Source of the DNA: UMGS172 sp045651745
Lineage (GTDB): Bacteria; Bacillota; Clostridia; Oscillospirales; Acutalibacteraceae
NCBI GenBank assembly: GCA_045651745.1
Contig: JAZRSW010000070.1
Span: forward strand, 1 to 14,049
Length of the DNA: 14,049 nucleotides
Reading direction: 5' to 3'
How positions within the stretch are numbered: position 1 is the stretch's first letter; each line of letters starts with the position of its first letter. Made by a program: the position numbers and the translations under genes. Positions 1-4,578 of the stretch are shown here, piece after piece. Below the pieces are notes generated by a model, which was not told the DNA's origin, made no database searches, and saw only the letters and a list, made by a program, of their open reading frames with translations.

Positions 1-1
1 C

Positions 2-1090
2 AAGCAGAGCAACAAAAGGCTTTATAAACTGAATGCTACCACCGCCTCGACTGCCGACATTCGCGAAATGTTGTCATCTGCCGAAATGATTGGCGGAGAA
101 AACGGCATTTTACTTTATTTGGACGAGATTCAGTATTTTAACAAAAAACAACAACAGACATTACTTGAAAGTATTGAAAACGGCAATATTACTTTCATTG
201 CATCTACCACCGAAAAGCCCTATTTTTATGTTTACAATGCAATTTTAAGCCGTTCAACAGTTTTTGAATTTAAGAGTTTAAGTTTCGAGGATATCCGTCC
301 TGCAGTGCTTCGTGCGGCTAAAGTTATGGGTGACGAGCAGGGTGTTGAGGTCACATTTGAAAGTGACGAAACGGTTGACATAATCTGTCGCGGTTGTGGC
401 GGTGACGTCAGAAAAGCGTTGAACTCGGTTGAGCTTTGCGTCCTTTCGAGCGAGCGAAAAGATGGCAAAATGACTATCCTTTCCGAAACCGCACGCGAAT
501 TAACCCAAAAGAGCGCAATGCGTTACGACCGCGAGGGTGACGAGCATTATGACATTGTTTCGGCTTACCAAAAGTCGATGCGCGGAAGTGACCCTGATGC
601 CGCTATACATTATTTAGCAAGGCTTTTGGAGTCGGGAGATTTACCGTCCGCTTGCAGACGGTTACTCGTTTGCGCCAATGAGGACGTAGGACTTGCAAAT
701 CCTCAAATAATACCCATTGTCAAAGCGGCGGTTGACACTGCTCTTGCGGTAGGACTTCCTGAGGCAAGACTACCGCTTGCCAATGCGGTTATTTTGGTTG
801 CGATTTCACCGAAGTCCAACTCGGCTCACGATGCTATAAACGCGGCTATGGAAGACGTCAGAAAAGGTAACACAGGACCTGTACCGCGTCAGCTTCAGAA
901 CAAGCATTTTGACGGTGCGGATGCCGAGGTTAAAGGTCAGCATTACCTTTATCCTCACGAATTTCCTAACCATTATGTTAAACAACAGTATTTGCCTGAT
1001 GCTATAAAGAATAACGTTTATTACGAGTTCGGTGAAAATAAAACCGAAGCCGCGTATAAGGAATATTGGAAGAAAATTAAAGGCGAATAG
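2..1090 (+). CDS. rarA: Replication-associated recombination protein A (RarA/MgsA), 5'-truncated
   Basis: AAA+ ATPase of the RarA/MgsA/WRNIP1 family, which acts at stalled replication forks and is related to clamp-loader subunits. The frame is open from base 2, so the start and the Walker A loop lie upstream of the window; about 362 residues are visible of a usual 420-440. The Walker B segment (LLYLDEIQYF) is near the visible start, followed by a sensor-1-like strand (FIASTTEKPYF) and an arginine-finger region (AILSRSTVFEF). The C-terminal half matches the RarA tetramerisation domain, including DVGLANPQ, SPKSNSAHDAINAA and the end motif HYLYPHEFPNHYVKQQYLP. The ATG at 68 is internal and is not the start. 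Recognition is from family motifs; the C-terminal domain separates it from RuvB and DnaX. No terminator is visible after the stop. Confidence 0.93.
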   Translation, partial: KQSNKRLYKLNATTASTADIREMLSSAEMIGGENGILLYLDEIQYFNKKQQQTLLESIENGNITFIASTTEKPYFYVYNAILSRSTVFEFKSLSFEDIRPAVLRAAKVMGDEQGVEVTFESDETVDIICRGCGGDVRKALNSVELCVLSSERKDGKMTILSETARELTQKSAMRYDREGDEHYDIVSAYQKSMRGSDPDAAIHYLARLLESGDLPSACRRLLVCANEDVGLANPQIIPIVKAAVDTALAVGLPEARLPLANAVILVAISPKSNSAHDAINAAMEDVRKGNTGPVPRQLQNKHFDGADAEVKGQHYLYPHEFPNHYVKQQYLPDAIKNNVYYEFGENKTEAAYKEYWKKIKGE

Positions 1091-1092
1091 TT

Positions 1093-1115
1093 TTCAAAAT
1101 TGTAAGAATTTTGAA
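1093..1115. repeat. AT-rich inverted repeat after rarA
   Basis: TTCAAAATT and AATTTTGAA form a perfect 9-bp inverted repeat around a 5-nt spacer, just after the rarA stop. No T-run follows, so it is not a convincing terminator. It lies immediately upstream of the folT promoter and could be an operator, or simply AT-rich chance. Confidence 0.35.
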
Positions 1116-1116
1116 C

Positions 1117-1145
1117 TGGACAATTAATTTATAATGTGATAAAAT
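1117..1145 (+). promoter_or_regulatory. Probable sigma-A promoter of folT, extended -10
   Basis: TGGACA (1117-1122) and TAAAAT (1140-1145) are 17 bp apart, and TGA directly before the -10 box gives an extended -10 (TGn). Transcription would begin near 1152, a few bases before the THF aptamer. A TATAAT at 1130-1135 is a competing -10 but has no -35 at usable spacing. Confidence 0.6.
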
Positions 1146-1157
1146 TATTTCAAAATA

Positions 1158-1262
1158 AAACAGAGTAGAAACCGATGCGTGAAGTGTTGACAGAACGGGG
1201 AGTTGTCTGTCAAACGAAGGGGTAAAATGCCCTGCGGTAACGGTTTCGCATCCCGCTGTTAT
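1158..1262 (+). ncRNA. THF (tetrahydrofolate) riboswitch aptamer
   Basis: The region carries the conserved segments of the THF riboswitch in order: GAGTAG (1163-1168), GCGTGAAGTG (1177-1186), ACGAAGG (1214-1220), GCGGTAACGG (1234-1243) and GCATCCCGCTG (1248-1258). Supporting helices are AACAG/CTGTT (1159-1163 with 1256-1260), AAACCG/CGGTTT (1169-1174 with 1241-1246), and a perfect 8-bp hairpin TTGACAGA/TCTGTCAA (1187-1194 with 1206-1213). Members of this class bind reduced folates and usually turn off folate transport or synthesis genes. The next gene is a folate transporter component, which agrees. The identification is from remembered consensus and base pairing, not from a covariance search. 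Confidence 0.9.
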
Positions 1263-1273
1263 AGTAAGAAGAA

Positions 1274-1318
1274 AACCTCCTTATTATTTCAACGAAGATG
1301 TAATAGGAGGTTATTTTT
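1274..1318 (+). promoter_or_regulatory. Expression platform hairpin of the THF riboswitch, sequesters the folT ribosome binding site
   Basis: AACCTCCT (1274-1281) pairs perfectly with AGGAGGTT (1305-1312), extended by ATTA/TAAT with one bulged T at 1282. The 3' arm contains the folT Shine-Dalgarno AGGAGG (1305-1310), so folding blocks ribosome access. TTATTTTT follows the stem, so the same hairpin could also act as a weak intrinsic terminator. Ligand binding is expected to favour this closed form. Confidence 0.8.
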
Positions 1319-1846
1319 ATGCAGAATTTTAAAACTCAAAGCACCGCTCGTAATGTTGCGGTGTTGGGCATTTTTACGGCGTTGGCGGTTGTTTCGTCGA
1401 TGTGGCTGACTTTTCGAATCGGAGAATTTATAAAAATTTCCCCCGTATTTTTGGTTGTGGCGCTGGCGGGCAATATGTATGGAGTTTTGGGTGCTGTTAC
1501 TGTCGCTTTTATCAGCGACTTGTTGCAGGCTTTAATGGCAGGTTTAGGCTTTTCACCGCTTATTTCGGCGGTAAACGTCTTTTGTGCCGTTGTGTTTGGC
1601 GTGGCTTTGAAAAACTCGAAGAAATTTCCGCGAATTGTTGTTTCTGTGTTGGTTACTCAAATTATTGGCGGGTTAGTTCTTAACACTTTGGCGTTACATC
1701 TTTATTTTGGGATGCCGTTAGTACCGATGGTTTATTGGAGAGCTGTGCAGTGCGGGGTTTTGATTGTTGTGCAAACTTTTGTACTGTGGCTTGTGTTTTC
1801 GGTGCTTGATATTCCGTCAAAACTTAATGCGATAAAAGGCAAATAA
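1319..1846 (+). CDS. folT: Folate ECF transporter S component, FolT-like
   Basis: Small integral membrane protein of 175 residues with about six hydrophobic segments, the size and profile of an energy-coupling-factor S component. The N-terminal stretch TARNVAVLGIFTALAVVSS fits the region of S components that contacts the shared EcfT subunit. FLVVALAGNMYGVLGAVTVAFISD resembles the G-x-x-x-G-P-x-x-G-x-x-x-G...D pattern of FolT proteins, with V in place of P. Folate specificity is inferred mainly from the THF riboswitch directly upstream. The ATG has AGGAGG 8 nt before it inside the riboswitch hairpin. No EcfA or EcfT genes are in the window, so it must share a module encoded elsewhere (group II ECF). 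ydcF follows after 26 nt, probably in the same transcript. An S component for another vitamin is possible but less likely. Confidence 0.85.
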   Translation: MQNFKTQSTARNVAVLGIFTALAVVSSMWLTFRIGEFIKISPVFLVVALAGNMYGVLGAVTVAFISDLLQALMAGLGFSPLISAVNVFCAVVFGVALKNSKKFPRIVVSVLVTQIIGGLVLNTLALHLYFGMPLVPMVYWRAVQCGVLIVVQTFVLWLVFSVLDIPSKLNAIKGK

Positions 1847-1872
1847 ATTTGGGCGTTGGGATTGATTAATTA

Positions 1873-2628
1873 ATGAAAAAAGAGATTTTTCATAAAATTT
1901 TAAGAATAATATGTCTGACAGTTGGTGCGGTTATAACGGTTAACGGCATTGGTATTTCGTTTGTTTCGGGCGCGGTTTTGGGAATTGTATCCACGCTTAT
2001 TGCAGGATTGAGTTTTCTTTTAATCGGCATATTTTATAAGTTTGTCCGTTTTCGTGTGCATTGGATTTTTAAAGTTCTGTTCATCGGTTTGGTGGTAATG
2101 GTTGGCTCGGTTGTTATTTTTGTTTATTCTTTCGGCTTTACCGATACTGTAACATACAAGGAAGATGCCGTTATTGTTTTGGGAGCAGGGTTACGGGGAG
2201 AGAATTTAAGTCTGATTTTACGTAACCGACTTGATGCGGCGGTGGAATATTATAATGAAAACCCTGACGTCGTGATTGTGGTTTCGGGCGGTCAAGGACC
2301 TGACGAGGACATCCCCGAGGCCGAGGCAATGGAACGTTATTTATATGAGCAGGGCGTACCTTTAAATAAAATTATAAAAGAGGATAAATCTACCAGTACC
2401 GAAGAGAATTTCAAATTTTCCAAAGAAATTTTGGAAAATCATTTCGGTCAGGATTACACAGTTGGCTTTGTGACTGATGATTTTCATATTTACCGAGCAG
2501 GTAAAACTGCCGAGAGGGTAGGGCTTGAAAATATAACACATACTCACTCAAGTGGGGCAATCAGTACTTTTTTGCCTAACGGGTTCCGTGAATTTTGCGC
2601 CGTTATGCATATGTGGGTGTTTGGGTAA
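1873..2628 (+). CDS. YdcF/SanA-like (DUF218) membrane protein
   Basis: Protein of 251 residues with a hydrophobic N-terminal third (about three membrane segments within residues 8-90) and a C-terminal DUF218 domain. Domain motifs are DAVIVLGAGLRG (about residues 97-108), VVSGGQGPDE, the EAEAMERYLYEQGVP helix, EDKSTSTEENF and FVTDDFHIYRA, a close match to the usual family pattern VTSDFHxxRA. Characterised relatives are linked to envelope integrity (SanA) and one binds S-adenosylmethionine (YdcF), but the general activity is unsettled and I do not assign one. The ribosome binding site is weak (TTGGGA, 12 nt before the ATG). The 26-nt gap after folT has no promoter or terminator, so it is probably co-transcribed and indirectly under THF control. 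A consensus promoter for the next unit starts 8 nt after its stop. Confidence 0.82.
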   Translation: MKKEIFHKILRIICLTVGAVITVNGIGISFVSGAVLGIVSTLIAGLSFLLIGIFYKFVRFRVHWIFKVLFIGLVVMVGSVVIFVYSFGFTDTVTYKEDAVIVLGAGLRGENLSLILRNRLDAAVEYYNENPDVVIVVSGGQGPDEDIPEAEAMERYLYEQGVPLNKIIKEDKSTSTEENFKFSKEILENHFGQDYTVGFVTDDFHIYRAGKTAERVGLENITHTHSSGAISTFLPNGFREFCAVMHMWVFG

Positions 2629-2635
2629 TTTACTA

Positions 2636-2664
2636 TTGACAAATTTGGGTTTCGGTGCTATTAT
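2636..2664 (+). promoter_or_regulatory. Consensus sigma-A promoter of the trpB leader
   Basis: A perfect TTGACA (2636-2641), a 17-bp spacer and TATTAT (2659-2664). Transcription would start near 2671, immediately before the T-box leader. Constitutive initiation with control left to the leader fits T-box genes. Confidence 0.88.
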
Positions 2665-2671
2665 GTAAAAA

Positions 2672-2930
2672 ACAAACCGTTGAAGCGGAGATAACGGCGA
2701 GAATGCCTTTACAGAGAGTTTGGGATAGCTGAAATCCAAGCAAGAAACAACTCGTCAAATGGACCGCTGAGGGTGCAGTGAAATGTGAAAAGTAGCTTGC
2801 AACGTTACGATATGCGTTAATTATCAAGGGTATTTTTAAGTACCTTAAAGTGCACGGTTTTTCGTGAATCAAGGTGGCACCGCGGATAAAGTTTATTCGT
2901 CCTTGACAGTTTTTCTGTCGAGGACTTTTT
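2672..2930 (+). ncRNA. Tryptophan-specific T-box leader (tRNA-Trp sensing)
   Basis: The hallmark T-box AAGGTGGCACCGCGG is at 2871-2885. In Stem I, AGCGG/CCGCT (2684-2688 with 2764-2768) and CGAG/CTCG (2698-2701 with 2751-2754) flank an internal loop whose 3' strand contains TGG (2760-2762) followed by A, the standard specifier position; UGG is the Trp codon. The T-box bulge reads UGGC, which pairs with GCCA and so expects discriminator base G73, as in bacterial tRNA-Trp. AAGG(G)TA/TACCTT (2826-2832 with 2841-2846) and CACG/CGTG (2853-2856 with 2863-2866) are further hairpins. Uncharged tRNA-Trp should stabilise the antiterminator (AAGG 2871-2874 with CCTT 2901-2904) and switch on trpB. Confidence 0.95.
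2899..2930 (+). terminator. T-box regulated intrinsic terminator
   Basis: GTCCTTGACAG (2899-2909) pairs with CTGTCGAGGAC (2915-2925) as an 11-bp stem with one G-T wobble and a TTTTT loop, followed by a T-run. Its 5' arm includes CCTT at 2901-2904, needed by the antiterminator, so the two structures exclude each other. Confidence 0.93.
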
Positions 2931-2953
2931 AATTTTTTGTTGAAGGTGTTATT

Positions 2954-2986
2954 ATGATAATTTTGAAAGAACGATGGCGTGGCTAA
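2954..2986 (+). CDS. Possible 10-residue leader ORF between T-box and trpB
   Basis: ATG to TAA encodes MIILKERWRG, with a fair ribosome binding site (GAAGGTG, 2942-2948) about 5 nt upstream. It lies after the T-box terminator and 55 nt before the trpB start, and contains one Trp codon. No second hairpin typical of ribosome-mediated attenuation is evident, so translation is uncertain and it may be a chance ORF. Confidence 0.2.
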   Translation: MIILKERWRG

Positions 2987-3041
2987 AATTTGATTTTGAA
3001 CTCTAACAATATAATTTATTTGAAATTCGGAGGAAATCAGA

Positions 3042-4262
3042 ATGAAATTAAACGGTGTAGATTTTGATACTTATTTTAATAATTATCCCGATAAGGACGG
3101 CTTTTTCGGTAAGTACGGCGGTGTTTATATTGACGAGAAGTTAAAAAATGCAATGGCTGAAATTACCGAGGCTTATTTTTCAATTGCACAGTCGCGTAAA
3201 TTTATTGCAGAGCTTCGCAGAATCCGTAAAGAATTTCAGGGCAGACCGACTCCTGTCACTCATCTTGAAAGACTTTCGGATGCTTTGGGTGGGAAGGTTC
3301 AACTTTACGCAAAACGTGAGGACTTAAACCATTCGGGCGCACATAAGCTTAACCATTGTATGGGTGAGGCTTTGCTTGCAAAATATATGGGCAAGAAAAA
3401 GGTTATCGCCGAGACCGGTGCAGGTCAGCACGGTGTAGCACTTGCTACCGCTGCCGCTTATTTCGGCTTGGAATGTGATATTTATATGGGCTCGGTCGAT
3501 ATAAAGAAACAGGCTCCGAACGTTGCTCGTATGAAGATTTTGGGCGCTAATGTTATTGAGGTTACCCACGGACTTGCAACCTTAAAAGAGGCTGTTGACG
3601 CCGCTTTTGATGCTTACAGCAAGGAATATAATGACTGTATTTACTGTATCGGCTCGGTTTTAGGACCTCATCCGTTCCCTATGATGGTACGTGACTTCCA
3701 GAGTGTTGTCGGTATTGAGGCAAGAGAGCAGTTTATTGATATGACCGGTCATTTGCCGAGTGCTATCGTCGCCTGTGTCGGTGGCGGAAGTAATGCAGCA
3801 GGCTTGTTTGCAGGATTCCTTAACGACCCTGTTGATATTTACGGTGTTGAGCCTTTGGGCAGAGGTCCGAAACTTGGTGACCACGCCGCAAGTCTTAAAT
3901 ACGGCACTGAAGGTATTATGCACGGCTTTAACAGTATAATGCTTAAAGACGCTAACGGCGAGCCGGCTCCCGTTTACTCGGTCGCAAGCGGACTTCACTA
4001 TCCGTCTTCGGGACCTGAGCATGCATTTTTACACGACCTCGGTCGAGTAAAGTATGATGTAATTGATGACGAAGAAACCATTGATGCATTCTTTAAACTT
4101 TCGCGTATGGAAGGTATTATTCCTGCTATCGAAAGCTCGCATGCAGTTGCTTTCGGTATGAAACTTGCAAAACAGATGGAGCACGGTTCTATCCTCATTA
4201 ACCTTTCGGGCCGCGGTGACAAGGATATGGATTACGTCATCGAAAACTACGGTATCAGATAA
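3042..4262 (+). CDS. trpB: Tryptophan synthase beta chain
   Basis: PLP enzyme that joins indole and L-serine to give L-tryptophan, normally as an alpha2beta2 complex with TrpA. The 406-residue length is usual for TrpB1. The motif KREDLNHSGAHKLNH contains the Schiff-base lysine K102; E124 in AETGAGQHG corresponds to the catalytic glutamate, the 22-residue spacing matching K87/E109 of Salmonella TrpB. GGGSN (247-251) is the phosphate-binding loop and SGRGDKD lies near the C-terminus. GRPTP (67-71) and KREDLNHSGAHK place it with TrpB1 rather than TrpB2. The start is set by GGAGG at 3029-3033, 8 nt before the ATG. It sits alone behind a Trp T-box with no trpA or other trp gene next to it, so it may use free indole or pair with a TrpA encoded elsewhere. 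No terminator is visible downstream. Confidence 0.96.
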   Translation: MKLNGVDFDTYFNNYPDKDGFFGKYGGVYIDEKLKNAMAEITEAYFSIAQSRKFIAELRRIRKEFQGRPTPVTHLERLSDALGGKVQLYAKREDLNHSGAHKLNHCMGEALLAKYMGKKKVIAETGAGQHGVALATAAAYFGLECDIYMGSVDIKKQAPNVARMKILGANVIEVTHGLATLKEAVDAAFDAYSKEYNDCIYCIGSVLGPHPFPMMVRDFQSVVGIEAREQFIDMTGHLPSAIVACVGGGSNAAGLFAGFLNDPVDIYGVEPLGRGPKLGDHAASLKYGTEGIMHGFNSIMLKDANGEPAPVYSVASGLHYPSSGPEHAFLHDLGRVKYDVIDDEETIDAFFKLSRMEGIIPAIESSHAVAFGMKLAKQMEHGSILINLSGRGDKDMDYVIENYGIR

Positions 4263-4320
4263 GAGTTTGGCACTTTGAACAAAAAGCAATATTAAATTTA
4301 TTGTAAAATTATTTAAAAAA

Positions 4321-4336
4321 CAACTATTATTTGTGG
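4321..4336. promoter_or_regulatory. Weak upstream NrdR-like box
   Basis: This 16-mer agrees with the NrdR-type pattern ACACWATATWTTGTGT at 11 of 16 positions, with a strong right half (TTTGTG). Its centre is exactly 32 bp from the centre of the perfect box at 4353-4368. Paired NrdR boxes are typically about three helical turns (31-32 bp) apart. On its own it would not be called; the spacing is the argument. Confidence 0.45.
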
Positions 4337-4344
4337 TTTAGGTA

Positions 4345-4373
4345 TTGACATAACACAATATATTGTGTATAAT
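4345..4373 (+). promoter_or_regulatory. Perfect consensus sigma-A promoter of pflBA
   Basis: TTGACA (4345-4350), a 17-bp spacer and TATAAT (4368-4373), identical to consensus in both boxes. Start would be near 4380, ahead of the ZTP aptamer. Such a strong promoter would need downstream or operator control, and both appear present. From 4263 to 4320, between trpB and this region, I see only AT-rich sequence with no gene or terminator. Confidence 0.93.
4353..4368. promoter_or_regulatory. NrdR-like operator: perfect 16-bp palindrome in the pfl promoter spacer
   Basis: ACACAATATATTGTGT is a perfect palindrome filling the space between the -35 and -10 boxes, so a bound protein would block RNA polymerase. 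It matches the known NrdR box consensus (roughly acaCwAtATaTwGtgt). NrdR is an ATP/dATP-sensing repressor of ribonucleotide reductase genes. It does not resemble a Rex (TTGTTAA-N4-TTAACAA) or Fnr (TTGAT-N4-ATCAA) site. Confidence 0.7.
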
Positions 4374-4412
4374 ATGGGTAGTTTAGTGGTGTAACTATCT
4401 GTTTACACTGCT

Positions 4413-4504
4413 CGTTCACACAACTGACGGAAAATGCGGGTTACCGCAGGGGAGTGTGAATGTTAGTCGAACTTTCGGGTTTGACAATTGCCGACCGTCT
4501 GGGC
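4413..4504 (+). ncRNA. ZTP riboswitch (pfl motif) aptamer
   Basis: P1 is TTCACAC/GTGTGAA (4415-4421 with 4454-4460). Inside it lie the conserved CAACTGACGG, a short hairpin TGCGG/CCGCA (4435-4439 with 4444-4448) and a GGGGAG junction strand. The downstream conserved segment GCCGACCGTCTGGGC spans 4490-4504. GACGG (4426-4430) pairs with CCGTC (4495-4499), giving the pseudoknot that defines the class. The RNA senses ZTP/ZMP, which accumulates when 10-formyl-THF is too low for purine synthesis, and turns genes on. The class was first named for its location upstream of pfl genes, which is the case here. Confidence 0.94.
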
Positions 4505-4541
4505 AAATTGGTTTAAATTAAAACTGATTTGCCCCTTTTTT
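4501..4541 (+). terminator. ZTP riboswitch terminator
   Basis: GGGCAAAT (4501-4508) pairs with ATTTGCCC (4527-4534), with GTTT/AAAC inside, followed by six T. The 5' arm takes the last conserved GGGC of the aptamer, so ligand-stabilised aptamer and terminator compete: an ON switch by transcription antitermination. Confidence 0.92.
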
Positions 4542-4578
4542 AACGGTAGAGGCAAACGGCTTGTATGGAGGTAAAGTT

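Noticed and set aside
1130..1135. TATAAT as the -10 box of the folT promoter
   Set aside because: The nearest -35-like sequences give spacers of 13 bp or less, whereas TGGACA-17-TAAAAT with an extended -10 fits better.
1203..1409. 68-residue + strand ORF across the THF riboswitch and the start of folT
   Set aside because: It runs through the conserved aptamer and the folT start in another frame, is rich in Arg and Cys, and resembles no family; it is a shadow.
1402..1683. 93-residue + strand ORF inside folT
   Set aside because: It is fully contained in folT in another frame and has no ribosome binding site.
4263..4320. Terminator for trpB
   Set aside because: Only AT-rich sequence without a GC-containing stem and T-run is present; transcription may continue into the pfl leader, whose own terminator at 4501-4541 would catch it.
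4353..4368. Rex or Fnr operator as the identity of the palindrome in the pfl promoter
   Set aside because: Both are natural guesses for pfl, but the half-sites TTGTTAA (Rex) and TTGAT (Fnr) are absent, while all 16 bases fit the NrdR pattern.
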